Positions 15,881 through 24,812 of a DNA stretch of 60,390 nucleotides are shown in pieces. A model generated the notes under the pieces. That model had not been told where the DNA came from, ran no database searches, and saw only the letters and a list, made by a program, of their open reading frames with translations. Position numbers and translations under genes: made by a program. The first letter of the stretch is position 1, and each line of letters starts with the position of its first letter. Source of the DNA: Acetanaerobacterium elongatum (GTDB lineage Bacteria > Bacillota > Clostridia > Oscillospirales > Ruminococcaceae); contig NZ_FNID01000021.1 of assembly GCF_900103835.1 (NCBI RefSeq), forward strand, positions 1-60,390. The letters run 5' to 3'.

Positions 15881-17770
15881 ATGGTCTATTCAAGAGAGAG
15901 CCGGATAAAAGATGTACTGAAAAGCCCTGTGGGACACGATGTAATTGCCAAGCTGCTGATGCAGGCTGGCAAGAGTATGGCGCTGGTGGAAAACCCGATT
16001 GTGGGCAATATTAAGCTCAAAAGCCTGCCGAAGCTTTCGCGCGGCTTAGTGGATGATTCATTTGTGGATCTGCTGGCGTCTCTGTTTAACAGTGTACCCG
16101 ATACCCCGCAGCCGTATGACGGGCCGATACAAAGGGCTTGGTGGAAGGAGGCGGTGGTGTACCAGATCTACCCCCGCAGCTTTCAGGATTCAAACGGCGA
16201 TGGTATCGGTGACCTGAACGGCATCACACAGCGGCTGGATTACCTAAAGGAGCTTGGGGTGGATGTGCTGTGGCTCTCACCCATCTACGACTCCCCCAAT
16301 GACGATAACGGTTATGATATCCGCGATTACAAAGCCATCATGAAAGAGTTCGGTACCATGGAGGACTTTAACCGCCTGCTTGACGGAGTTCATGCCCGTG
16401 GGATGAAGCTGATAATGGATTTGGTAATCAACCACACCTCCGACGAACACGCGTGGTTTAAAGAGGCGCTCCAAAACCCCGATTCCCCCTGCCGCGATTA
16501 TTACCTGTTCCGGCCCGCAAAGGATGGTAAAACTCCCCCAAATAATTGGACTTCGTTTTTTAGCGGCAGTGCGTGGAACCACTACCCGGAGCAAAGCTTT
16601 TGGGCTTTACATTTGTTTTCTAAAAAGCAGATGGACTTAAACTGGGATAACCCCGCTCTGCGCAGCAGCGTGTATGAGATGATCAACTGGTGGCTGCAAA
16701 AGGGTATCGACGGCTTCCGCCTGGACGTTATCAACTATATCTCTAAGGCCGAGGGGCTGCCCGACGGCAACGAAACGGTTGGCAAGCTGATGGGCTTTAC
16801 GGGCGTAGAGCACTACTTTTACGGTCCTAATCTGCACCGCTGCCTGCAGGAGATGCACGAAAACACCTTCTCGCGTTACGATGTAATGACCGTAGGCGAA
16901 ACCCCCGGCGTAGGGATAGAGATGGCAAAGCTGCTCACCGATGAGCGGCGCAAAGAGCTGGATATGGTGTTCAGCTTTGATCATCTTGAAAACCCCGGCA
17001 AGGCTCGTTTCGACCTCTATCGCTATGACCTGCGATGCTTAAAGGAGATTCTGTGCGACTGGCAGCAGCACTACGGCAACGCCAGCTGGAACAGCCTGTT
17101 TTTTGAAAATCACGATAACCCGCGTATGGTGTCAAAGATAAACCCCGACCCCGCCTTTCGCGAGGTAATTGCCAAGCTGCTTGCGGTAATACAGTTTACC
17201 CTAAAGGGCACACCGTTTGTATTTCAGGGGCAGGAGCTGGGCATGGTAAACGCGAGTTTTAGCTCGATTGACGAGCTGCGCGATATTGAAAGCATTAATC
17301 TATACCATGAGCTGCTGCAAAAGGGCAAAAGCGAGGCTGAGGCGCTCACGATTATTAACGGCGGCAGCCGCGACCACGCCCGTACCCCTATGCAGTGGAG
17401 TGGCGAGCCTAACGCGGGCTTTACCGCAGGAGAACCGTGGATTAGGCCCAACGCCTCCTACCCTGCCATTAACGCGGAATCGGAGCAGCAGGATGCACAG
17501 TCGGTATTTGCGTTTTACAAGCAGGTGATTGCACTGCGGCACCAAAACCCCGCGCTGGTTTACGGGGAGTTTGCCCTAGAACCCACCCCCCGCGAGCTGT
17601 TCTGTTACCGCCGCGTTTTAGACGGTGCGGAGTTTTATATCGAAATAAACCTTACCGAACAGCCACAGAAGCGCAAAGCAAAAGCGTCAGCCTATACGCC
17701 GGTGCTGAGTAACTATACAAAACCTTTAGAAATGCTACGCCCGTATGAGGCGACGATATACCGAATATAA
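15881..17770 (+). CDS. GH13 alpha-glucosidase (oligo-1,6-glucosidase-like) with N-terminal helical extension
   Basis: A 629-residue cytoplasmic glycoside hydrolase. About 85 N-terminal residues (RIKDVLKSPVGHDVIAKLL...) precede the normal GH13 start WWKEAVVYQIYPRSFQDSNGDGIGDLNGI. Catalytic features: DLVINHTSDEHAWF, nucleophile Asp in DGFRLDVINYI, acid/base Glu in VGETPG, stabilising Asp in FENHDNPR. The calcium-type DSNGDGIGD loop is that of GH13 subfamilies with oligo-1,6-glucosidases and trehalose-6-phosphate hydrolases. Unphosphorylated substrate is favoured because the partner is a symporter rather than a PTS. The helical N-terminal part resembles extensions in some clostridial sugar hydrolases and may mediate oligomer contact. 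Confidence 0.92.
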   Translation: MVYSRESRIKDVLKSPVGHDVIAKLLMQAGKSMALVENPIVGNIKLKSLPKLSRGLVDDSFVDLLASLFNSVPDTPQPYDGPIQRAWWKEAVVYQIYPRSFQDSNGDGIGDLNGITQRLDYLKELGVDVLWLSPIYDSPNDDNGYDIRDYKAIMKEFGTMEDFNRLLDGVHARGMKLIMDLVINHTSDEHAWFKEALQNPDSPCRDYYLFRPAKDGKTPPNNWTSFFSGSAWNHYPEQSFWALHLFSKKQMDLNWDNPALRSSVYEMINWWLQKGIDGFRLDVINYISKAEGLPDGNETVGKLMGFTGVEHYFYGPNLHRCLQEMHENTFSRYDVMTVGETPGVGIEMAKLLTDERRKELDMVFSFDHLENPGKARFDLYRYDLRCLKEILCDWQQHYGNASWNSLFFENHDNPRMVSKINPDPAFREVIAKLLAVIQFTLKGTPFVFQGQELGMVNASFSSIDELRDIESINLYHELLQKGKSEAEALTIINGGSRDHARTPMQWSGEPNAGFTAGEPWIRPNASYPAINAESEQQDAQSVFAFYKQVIALRHQNPALVYGEFALEPTPRELFCYRRVLDGAEFYIEINLTEQPQKRKAKASAYTPVLSNYTKPLEMLRPYEATIYRI

Positions 17771-17777
17771 AGCAACA

Positions 17778-17815
17778 CCCCATAAAGCCTTTACCTACTG
17801 GCTTTATGGGGTTTT
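17778..17815 (+). terminator. Bidirectional terminator between GH13 and EFR1 genes
   Basis: CCCCATAAAGCC pairs with GGCTTTATGGGG around a 10-base loop, followed by TTTTCGTT on the plus strand. It lies between two convergent genes and can serve both. Confidence 0.88.
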
Positions 17816-17823
17816 CGTTAATA

Positions 17824-18585
17824 CTAAAGCTGCACATGAGGATTGGTATAGCGCGTTCTCTTCTGTGTTTTGTTCCCATAGTTGATTGCCTCAACCGGAC
17901 AGTTTTGCAAGCATCCTAAGCATAATTCACAGTGATGATTCCATGTAGGCTTATTATTAATCATTGTAATATTACCCACACTACAAATTCTTTCGCATTT
18001 GCCGCAGCCCGTACACAAAGCGTTTACCCTGAAATTAATGTCATTCGTGGGGAAGTCTTTAGCCGCCGAGCGGTTTACCGGTTTACCGAACAGTGTATCA
18101 ATCAGGTACTTGCTCTTAGCGAGGGGCTGTTCTATTTTGTTCAGTACGACTTTACTGATGGCTGATACCTGAAGTGCTTCATCATCAAACCGTTTTTGCT
18201 GTTTTTCCTTGCTGCCTGCATCATACTTAACAATATAATTCTCAGGCATTTTAATCATAAAGCCGGAATGAAGCTTAAAATTCTTGGCCCGCAACAGTTC
18301 ATTGACTTGTACCAAAGAGGCTCCTACTGTGTTTCCGCAGGTTACAACCGCAAATAGATAAGGATTACCGGCAAGCTTGATTTCACTTAAAAATCTCGCG
18401 ATAATATTAGGGATACCCCAGAAGTACACAGGGAATACAAGCCCGACTCTTTCGGCAGTAATCTCATTGTTCGTATTGTATTTTGCAAGGTTAAGCACCT
18501 CACATTCTCCTATTTTTTCTGCAATATCCGTTGCAACCTGCAAGCTGTTCCCTGTCCCGCTAAAATAGAATATAGCGTTCTTCAT
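17824..18585 (-). CDS. EFR1 family flavodoxin/ferredoxin fusion protein
   Basis: A 253-residue redox protein. The N-terminal flavodoxin fold starts MKNAIFYFSGTGNSLQVA, where SGTGNS is the FMN phosphate loop. The C-terminal part has two 4Fe-4S motifs, CTGCGKCERIC and CELCLGCLQNCP. Such EFRO/EFR1 proteins are thought to pass electrons in anaerobes; partners are mostly unknown. ATG at 18585 is preferred over two upstream ATGs because AAAGGA is eight bases before it. It follows an ArsR-type gene, and a copy of the ArsR operator half (18611-18620) lies in its upstream region, so it may be the regulator's target. Confidence 0.9.
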   Translation of the reverse strand: MKNAIFYFSGTGNSLQVATDIAEKIGECEVLNLAKYNTNNEITAERVGLVFPVYFWGIPNIIARFLSEIKLAGNPYLFAVVTCGNTVGASLVQVNELLRAKNFKLHSGFMIKMPENYIVKYDAGSKEKQQKRFDDEALQVSAISKVVLNKIEQPLAKSKYLIDTLFGKPVNRSAAKDFPTNDINFRVNALCTGCGKCERICSVGNITMINNKPTWNHHCELCLGCLQNCPVEAINYGNKTQKRTRYTNPHVQL

Positions 18586-18610
18586 TGTCATCATCCTTTT
18601 ACAATTTTAT

Positions 18611-18620
18611 AACTATCGAA
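18611..18620 (-). promoter_or_regulatory. ArsR-type operator half-site before the EFR1 gene
   Basis: Minus strand TTCGATAGTT, ten of ten identical to one arm of the arsR dyad at 18993-19012. It is immediately before a TATAAA -10-like sequence. Only one arm is clear here. Confidence 0.5.
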
Positions 18621-18690
18621 TTGTTTGAGTATTAAAAAAGGAAAACTGGTGTTACGGTTTCATCTCCGCACGCCGTTCTCCGTTTCTAAC

Positions 18691-18978
18691 TTAAAAATCA
18701 AAGGTACCCTTCAACTCTTCAAGAAGTGCTTTATTTACATGCGCCACCAAGTACTTGCCCTCTTTTTGGGTTTCGATTAATCCGGCATTGCTAAGTTCTT
18801 TTAAGTGATGAGAAATCGTAGGGGCGCCGATGCACAGTTTCTGCATTACTTTCGTAATTGTACAGTCGCAGCCCGGCTCGAAGTTCTTTTCATCACTATT
18901 TAAGATGCTAAGGAAAATCTCCAGCCTGTTTTCGTTCGATAATGCCTTATAGATTTTAGCCAACTGATTTGTGGTCAT
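18691..18978 (-). CDS. ArsR family winged-helix repressor
   Basis: A 95-residue DNA-binding protein with the winged helix of the ArsR/SmtB family: IYKALSNENRLEIFLSIL, recognition helix region CIGAPTISHHLKELSNAGLIETQKEGKYLVAHVN. A cysteine pair in EPGCDCTITKVM precedes the helix-turn-helix and could bind a metal or iron-sulfur cluster or sense redox state, as Cys-x-Cys does in some relatives. ATG at 18978 has GAGG six bases before it; the longer frame begins with TTG inside the operator side. Its own promoter carries a perfect dyad, so it probably represses itself and the adjacent EFR1 gene. Confidence 0.9.
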   Translation of the reverse strand: MTTNQLAKIYKALSNENRLEIFLSILNSDEKNFEPGCDCTITKVMQKLCIGAPTISHHLKELSNAGLIETQKEGKYLVAHVNKALLEELKGTFDF

Positions 18979-18992
18979 AATCAACCTCAATT

Positions 18993-19043
18993 CGATAGTT
19001 GTCGAACTATCGCAATTTTATCACATCAAATAGTTCATGTCAA
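18993..19043 (-). promoter_or_regulatory. arsR promoter with autoregulatory operator
   Basis: Minus-strand -35 TTGACA (19038-19043), 17-base spacer, -10 TAAAAT (19015-19020). A perfect dyad CGATAGTT-CGAC-AACTATCG (18993-19012) covers the expected transcription start. Position directly after the -10 fits repression by the downstream ArsR protein. Confidence 0.8.
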
Positions 19044-19092
19044 TAGCCGCTTAGTAAGCACTTCCATGGCTTTTCGGTTGCGTCCCTTTAGC

Positions 19093-19719
19093 TTACCAAT
19101 GGTTTCTGCGGATTCTGTCTTTTGCGGCAAAATGGTACTGCTCGTTGATTACAGCGCCCTTTTTGGGGTAACCCAGTGCCAGATAACAGGGCAGCACATA
19201 GTTTTGCGGGTGGCCAATGACAGTGCGAACCTTTTCAAGCTCATTCGAAAACGGTATCCTTGTTACACCAAAGATGCCCTCGGAGGCGGCTGCCAGCAGG
19301 ATATTCTCAATACAGCACCACATCGAGGCAAAGCCGTTAAGGTCGTTAATGGCCTTGGGCGCAAGCAACGGGTGTTCCTGCTTAAAGAAGGGAAGCACCA
19401 GCGCCCCCGCGTTGTACAGCATGGCATACTGCTTGGGGATCGCGTCGTAATACATCCTGCGCTGGCCTTCGTCTTTTAAATTCCACGCAGCAAGAATCTC
19501 ATCAATCTGTTCCCTGCTCACGGTTTTAGGAATAAGCTCCACCATCTGTGCGCGCACGTTCTTATCGCTGATGACTACGAATTCCCAGTTTCGCATGTGG
19601 TCGTTGGTGGGTGCCTTCAGGCCCGCGTCCAGTATCCGTTCCAGCGTATCGTCCTCTATCGCTATATCTTCAAACTCACGAATGGTTCTTCTGGCGGCTA
19701 TTGCTTCATAGATGTCCAT
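19093..19719 (-). CDS. Nitroreductase family FMN protein
   Basis: A 208-residue flavoprotein. It opens MDIYEAIAARRTIREFEDIAI, the family's phosphate-binding RRTIR/RRSIR motif, and later has APTNDHMRNWEFVVI and SMWCCIENILLAAASEGIFGVTRIPF, matching the FMN and dimer regions. Such enzymes reduce nitro, quinone or enone groups with NAD(P)H. The physiological substrate is not visible. It is monocistronic between an ArsR gene and an alpha-galactosidase gene. Confidence 0.87.
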   Translation of the reverse strand: MDIYEAIAARRTIREFEDIAIEDDTLERILDAGLKAPTNDHMRNWEFVVISDKNVRAQMVELIPKTVSREQIDEILAAWNLKDEGQRRMYYDAIPKQYAMLYNAGALVLPFFKQEHPLLAPKAINDLNGFASMWCCIENILLAAASEGIFGVTRIPFSNELEKVRTVIGHPQNYVLPCYLALGYPKKGAVINEQYHFAAKDRIRRNHW

Positions 19720-19759
19720 ATTCCTTGATTGTTCCTTTCACATTGCCTTTGGCTTAACT

Positions 19760-22096
19760 TTATTCTCTTGCTTTCAGCTCATACATCCGCGAGGAATAAT
19801 CGCCGAAGATTTTAACATTGTCGTTGTAGCCGGTGCCGGAAAACTGGTGCTTGAGCTTGATGCCGTAGCCGTTTAACAAATCTCCTCCTGCCTCGAATAC
19901 CTCGTCGCACATCGCAAGCATGTAGTGCGAGGAGAGCACCGTATGTATCACACCGTCGCCGCGAATCTCCACCGGCAGCACATTGTTTACAAGATCGCCG
20001 AGGGTTTTGAGGTTCACATACTGTCTGCGTCCGGTTACGGTGTAGTCAAGATGGTCATCCAACCCCGTAAGGCGCAAAAGCTCGTTGCCGCGGCCGACAG
20101 CGGCGGTTTCTTGAAACAGCGCGGCCACGGCCTCCCTCTTATCCGGCGATACACACAGCCAGATGCGTTTATCCGGGTTAAACCCGCCGCGCAGGCGGTA
20201 GAACCGGCCGAACTGTATCACCCTGCGGTGTGCCTTATAGTAGGCTACCTGTTCCTTGATGGCCTTTTTATCAAACTCAAACAGCTTGGAAAGGTCGAGC
20301 TCATACCCAAAGCAGCCGAAAGCCGCCACGTTAAAGCGGGTTTCGATGGGGGTGTTGCGCAGCGTGGCAAAGCAGGGGCTTGCCGAAACATGCGCACCCA
20401 TCGTCGAAATCGGGTAGCCGTAGGAGGTGCCCTCCTGAATGGCGATGCGGCACTGCGCGTCGGTGTTGTCGCTGGCCCAGGTTTGCGGCATATAGCACAG
20501 CATGCCAAGATCAAACCGGTTGCCGCCCGAGGCGCAGGACTCAAACAATATCTTCGGGAACCGCTGCGTGAGCGTCTCCAGAACCCCGTACAGCCCCAGC
20601 ACATAGCGGTGGAAGAACTCCCCCTGCCGCTCGGGCGGGAGAGTTGGGGAATAGATGTCGCTGAAGTTACGGTTCATATCCCACTTGATATAGGTAATGT
20701 TGGCACTTGAAAACACCTTGCTGAGCGTCTCTGTCAGGTAATCGCAGATCTCCTTGCGGGTAAGGTCAAGGATAAACTGGTTGCGTCCCTCACTGGGGGT
20801 GCGGTTCGGTGCCTTGATGGCCCAGTCGGGGTGCGCACGGTAAAGGTCGCTGTCTTCGTTCACCATCTCGGGCTCCACCCACAGGCCGAAATCCAGCCCC
20901 AGCGCGTTCATCTTTTCGGCAAGCCCCTTCAACCCCGACGGCAGCTTCTTTTCGTTTACATGCCAGTCGCCCAGCGAGGAGGTATCGTCGTTACGCCTGC
21001 CGAACCAGCCATCATCCAGCACAAACAGCTCGATGCCCATATCGGCTGCCTCTTTGGCAATGGAGAGCAGCTTACCCTGCGTAAAGCTGAAGCTGGTGGC
21101 CTCCCAGTTGTTAATGACAATCGGGCGCTCGCGGTTCTGCCACTCGCCGCGCACAATATGGTTGTTCACAAAGCCGTGCAGGTTGTGCGAAAGGCCGTTT
21201 AAGCCCTCCTCCGAGTAGGTAAACACCGCCTCGGGCGTATAGAACTCCTCGCCTGGGGCAAGCAGCCACGCAAACGAGGAAGGATTAATACCGGTTAACA
21301 GGCGGGTTTTATGGTTAAAGGTAACCTCACAAATTTCACTGTGGTTGCCGCTGTAAACAAGATTCATGCCGTAGCAGCGCCCCGTCTCCTCGGTGCAGCC
21401 GTCGGCGGTAAGCATCACAAACGGGTTGTGGCGTGCCGAGCTTACACCCAGCTTGGAATCGTTTACAAAGATGCCCTCACAAAGCCTGCGGCTGTGCATG
21501 GTGCGCTCGCTGGCCCAGGTACCGTCAAAGGTTACAAACGAATAGTTGCTGTCAAACAGGTCAAGCTGCGCGCTCATGAGGCGCCGCAGCGTAATTTTCT
21601 GCCCACTGTTGTTTTTGGCGCAAACAAAGCGAGTGATTACATCGTACTCGGGGTAAACGCAGTAAAACAGGGTTAAGTCCATACCAATGGCTTCATCCCG
21701 AAGTATTACCTCGGTGGTTTCGCAGTTCTGCTCGGTGCCCAGTGCGCTAGGCAGCTTGGGGATTCCCCGCCTGCCCTTATAGGTTTTATGGCAGACGTAT
21801 TTAAAGTCGGCTACCATGCAGCCGTTTGCGGCGGTAAGCTCAATTGCGGGTTCACGGTAATCACCCTTGCCCAGGGCAGAGTATTCCAGGCACTGGTCGT
21901 CAAGGCCGATAGTGGGGTACTCCTTCTGGTACGCCACCATCGAGCCGTAGGGTACCGCATTGGGCTGAGTAAGCACAGCGGCATCCTTCAGCGGGCGGAT
22001 GCGTCTGCCGTAATACAGGTTTTGAAGATGCCCCGTGGGCAGCACCGACATGATATAGCTGGTATGCCTTGTGTTTAAGTGGATGATTGTGCTCAT
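19760..22096 (-). CDS. GH36 alpha-galactosidase
   Basis: A 778-residue cytoplasmic enzyme that removes terminal alpha-galactose from melibiose or raffinose-type sugars. Domains: N-terminal beta-supersandwich (about 1-325), central (beta/alpha)8 barrel, small C-terminal domain. Catalytic nucleophile Asp is in YIKWDMNRNFSD, the acid/base Asp in TWASDNTDAQCR. Other family marks are FVLDDGWFGRRNDDTSSLGDW, GLWVEPEMVN and FESCASGGNRFDLGML. ATG at 22096 was chosen because an AAAGGG site lies 12 bases before; longer frames lack signal. No signal peptide. A TATAAT -10 is at 22155-22160. Confidence 0.94.
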   Translation of the reverse strand: MSTIIHLNTRHTSYIMSVLPTGHLQNLYYGRRIRPLKDAAVLTQPNAVPYGSMVAYQKEYPTIGLDDQCLEYSALGKGDYREPAIELTAANGCMVADFKYVCHKTYKGRRGIPKLPSALGTEQNCETTEVILRDEAIGMDLTLFYCVYPEYDVITRFVCAKNNSGQKITLRRLMSAQLDLFDSNYSFVTFDGTWASERTMHSRRLCEGIFVNDSKLGVSSARHNPFVMLTADGCTEETGRCYGMNLVYSGNHSEICEVTFNHKTRLLTGINPSSFAWLLAPGEEFYTPEAVFTYSEEGLNGLSHNLHGFVNNHIVRGEWQNRERPIVINNWEATSFSFTQGKLLSIAKEAADMGIELFVLDDGWFGRRNDDTSSLGDWHVNEKKLPSGLKGLAEKMNALGLDFGLWVEPEMVNEDSDLYRAHPDWAIKAPNRTPSEGRNQFILDLTRKEICDYLTETLSKVFSSANITYIKWDMNRNFSDIYSPTLPPERQGEFFHRYVLGLYGVLETLTQRFPKILFESCASGGNRFDLGMLCYMPQTWASDNTDAQCRIAIQEGTSYGYPISTMGAHVSASPCFATLRNTPIETRFNVAAFGCFGYELDLSKLFEFDKKAIKEQVAYYKAHRRVIQFGRFYRLRGGFNPDKRIWLCVSPDKREAVAALFQETAAVGRGNELLRLTGLDDHLDYTVTGRRQYVNLKTLGDLVNNVLPVEIRGDGVIHTVLSSHYMLAMCDEVFEAGGDLLNGYGIKLKHQFSGTGYNDNVKIFGDYSSRMYELKARE

Positions 22097-22227
22097 ACTG
22101 ATGTCCATCCCTTTCCTGCAGGAATCGGGGAAATGTGCGTTTATACTTGTCACGATTATAAAGCCTCTAAAAAATCGAGCAGCTTTTTTGCGAATTTTTT
22201 TAGGAAGGTTTTAATGAGTGATTGGTA

Positions 22228-23370
22228 TTATCCCACGCCGAGCTTGGAGATATCGGAAGACTGTGCAAATGAATCAACATTATAAAGCAGCAGCACCTGA
22301 TCGTAATCGCTCATGTTAACGAGGCTGGTATAGCTTTCGTTGATATAGCGAAGGTCTACCATCGTGATGGTGGAGTAATAATCGGTTAAGAACGGCACAA
22401 ACGAGTTTGCGTAGGAATCCTTAAACACCAGGATACGCTTGCTGTTCGTATTACCGGTGTTGTTTGTGGTTATGGTAATCCTGGGCTGGTTCTGCCCCAG
22501 GAACACCGAGTATTGATCCTTTTGCTGCAGAAAATCCTTGAAATAGAGAGAGGAGTACTCGGCTGTCTTCTTGCCGTCGAACACTTCAACCTTTGCAATC
22601 TCCGCCGCGTCGCGCTTTGAGTAAAGGCTGATAATATCCGGCTGAATGCTGCGGTAACCAACCTTGGAATAGAGCGTGCCGTAAAAATTGTGCGAAATGT
22701 TTGCAATATCATAGTCCTTGGTACCGGAGGAATAGAGCCCGAGCCGCCCCGCCGCCTCGCCGAAGGCGTAGCATGCGCCCAGTGTCGTCCAGTGGTGGTC
22801 GGTTCTGTAATATAGATATTCCGACCGGTGCTCGTACAATGCCTTGTAGATATCTATTTCGTTGGCAATACCGGCAAGCTGCTTTGCAACCGTCTCCTTG
22901 ATGTATTGGTGCTGGTCCCAGCTGGGGTAGCCATAGGGTAGCTTATCACGATAGATTTCCGATGCTGTGGGAACCAGCATCAGATAGGTGGGCAGCTGGT
23001 TTTTCTTCACAAACTTCTTAACGGCATCGATATTCTTCTGGGTTTTGCCCATATCCGGCTCGGGGATATCCTCAATCAGGCGGTCACCACAGATAAACAC
23101 CTTGTTGTTTTCACGCTTGCCGCTGAAGTATTCAAGGTAGCCCTTTACCGCAACCCAGCTGTCACGGCCAAAAAAGTGGTCGGAGAAATAATCCTCCACC
23201 CCGTTCATAAAGCTACGGTCTTTTATCGTTTGCAGCGAAGGTACCGGTGCCTTGGCAAGCATACGGTTTTCCATCTGTGAAAAATCGGTCTTGGGCCAGA
23301 GCAATGTTACCACCGGTAAGGCCAAAAGGATTAGTGCAAACAGCACCGTCGATAGTATCTTTGACTTCAT
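22228..23370 (-). CDS. DHHW family SGNH-like protein (AlgX/AlgJ-type, acetylation partner)
   Basis: A 380-residue protein with one N-terminal membrane anchor (KILSTVLFALILLALPVVTLLW) and an extracellular domain. The DHHW signature is seen as YYRTDHHWTTLGA, where D-H-H are the catalytic or structural residues in the AlgX/AlgJ branch of SGNH hydrolases. GGAG precedes the ATG at 23370. It lies 34 bases after the MBOAT gene on the same strand. In such pairs the MBOAT passes acetyl groups across the membrane and the DHHW protein transfers them to an exopolysaccharide or cell-wall glycan. The target polymer is not visible here. Confidence 0.87.
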   Translation of the reverse strand: MKSKILSTVLFALILLALPVVTLLWPKTDFSQMENRMLAKAPVPSLQTIKDRSFMNGVEDYFSDHFFGRDSWVAVKGYLEYFSGKRENNKVFICGDRLIEDIPEPDMGKTQKNIDAVKKFVKKNQLPTYLMLVPTASEIYRDKLPYGYPSWDQHQYIKETVAKQLAGIANEIDIYKALYEHRSEYLYYRTDHHWTTLGACYAFGEAAGRLGLYSSGTKDYDIANISHNFYGTLYSKVGYRSIQPDIISLYSKRDAAEIAKVEVFDGKKTAEYSSLYFKDFLQQKDQYSVFLGQNQPRITITTNNTGNTNSKRILVFKDSYANSFVPFLTDYYSTITMVDLRYINESYTSLVNMSDYDQVLLLYNVDSFAQSSDISKLGVG

Positions 23371-23404
23371 ATTTATCTCCACGCCCTTCGGTCAGCGTTG
23401 TATA

Positions 23405-24808
23405 CTAAAACCTAAAGTATAAAAACGGGTTATAGGTAGCGTCCACCAGATAAGCCGTACATACCAGCATGGTAATAACCTGCAACACCACGGCGGCAAC
23501 CTTCACGAAGCCGGGCCTGGAGCGATAGATTTTAAATACCAGCTTCTTCGCCCAGTCGGTGGCGAAGATTACGCAAAGCGCGAATATCAGCCCGTAAGAC
23601 ATCAGCAGGTAAACAAACTGGGCATCGGTGCCCTTGCCGTTTGCGCCGAACAGGGCACCATAATAGCGAAAGGCCATGCCGACATCGTCAAACTCAAACA
23701 GCACCCATCCCATCACTACGCAAAAGAAGGTGTACAGGCGCGTGATGGTAAACGGTATCTTGGCAAGCACCTTGGAAAGGAAAAGCCGTTCGATAATCAG
23801 CAGTATGCCGTAATAAAGCCCCCACAGCACAAAGTTCCAGCTCGCCCCGTGCCATAGGCCGGTAAGCATCCATACAATCAACAGGTTCAGTACCGTTCTG
23901 AGCATACCCTTGCGGTTACCACCCAGAGGGATGTATACATACTCCCGAAACCAGGTGCCCAGCGTCATATGCCAGCGGCGCCAAAAGTCAGTAACACTTT
24001 TTGAGACATAGGGGTAATTGAAGTTCTGCGGGAAGTGGAAGCCCAGCATCCTGCCCATGCCAACCGCCATATCGGAGTAGCCCGAAAAATCGAAGTAAAT
24101 TTGGAAGGTGAAGGCGAGAATACCGAACCACGCCGTAGCGGTGGAAAGGTTTTCAATAGGCGTTGACTTAATCAACGTCCAAAGCGTACCGATATTGTTG
24201 GCCAGCAGCACCTTTTTGGCAAGGCCTTGAATAAAAATGCCCGCGCCGTCGCCAACATTCGTGATGCTTGTGCTGCGTTTAGAGAGCTCTCGCTGTACGT
24301 CGTTGTAACGAACAATCGGGCCCGCAACCAGCTGAGGAAACATGGATACGTAAGACGCATAGTCGATGAAATTCTTCTGCACAGGAACCTTGCGCCAATA
24401 TAAATCAATAGTGTAGCTCATGCTCTGGAAGGTATAAAACGAGATACCGATGGGCAGCGCAATCTTTGGGTCGCTGATTGTTAGCCCGAATAGTGTGTTA
24501 ATATTCTGCACCGCAAATGAATTGTATTTAAATATTGCAAGAATACTAAGGTTCACTACGATAGACGATATCAACAAAATCTGCCTGACTCTTTGTCTTT
24601 CATCAAACCGTGCCATCAGGCGGCCGCAGGTATAATCCAGCAGAATCGTTGCGCTCATCAGCAGTACATAGACCGGCTCTCCCCACGCATAAAACACAAA
24701 GCCTGAAACAAACAGCACAAAATTCCGCGCCTTCTTGGGTACGGCAAAATAGCAGATTAGCACAATGGGCAGGTATAGGTATATAAATGTTAGGCTGGAA
24801 AATACCAT
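23405..24808 (-). CDS. MBOAT family O-acyltransferase (AlgI/DltB-like)
   Basis: A 467-residue polytopic membrane protein. It opens MVFSSLTFIYLYLPIVLICYFAVPKKARNFVLF, the AlgI-type start. Family motifs: GISFYTFQSMSYTIDLYW, PQLVAGPIVRYNDV, DFSGYSDMAVGMGRMLGFHFPQNFNYPY, DFWRRWHMTLGTWFREYVYIPLGGNR, and WMLTGLWHGASWNFVLWGLYYG with the catalytic His. It would donate acetyl from acetyl-CoA to an extracellular acceptor together with the next gene. AGGA lies eight bases before the ATG. It follows rnmV by four bases, so it may share the housekeeping transcript. Confidence 0.94.
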   Translation of the reverse strand: MVFSSLTFIYLYLPIVLICYFAVPKKARNFVLFVSGFVFYAWGEPVYVLLMSATILLDYTCGRLMARFDERQRVRQILLISSIVVNLSILAIFKYNSFAVQNINTLFGLTISDPKIALPIGISFYTFQSMSYTIDLYWRKVPVQKNFIDYASYVSMFPQLVAGPIVRYNDVQRELSKRSTSITNVGDGAGIFIQGLAKKVLLANNIGTLWTLIKSTPIENLSTATAWFGILAFTFQIYFDFSGYSDMAVGMGRMLGFHFPQNFNYPYVSKSVTDFWRRWHMTLGTWFREYVYIPLGGNRKGMLRTVLNLLIVWMLTGLWHGASWNFVLWGLYYGILLIIERLFLSKVLAKIPFTITRLYTFFCVVMGWVLFEFDDVGMAFRYYGALFGANGKGTDAQFVYLLMSYGLIFALCVIFATDWAKKLVFKIYRSRPGFVKVAAVVLQVITMLVCTAYLVDATYNPFLYFRF

Positions 24809-24812
24809 GGGG

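Noticed and set aside
19925-20710. Long plus-strand frame (261 codons) opposite the alpha-galactosidase gene
   Set aside because: Codon shadow of the GH36 gene; no family features.
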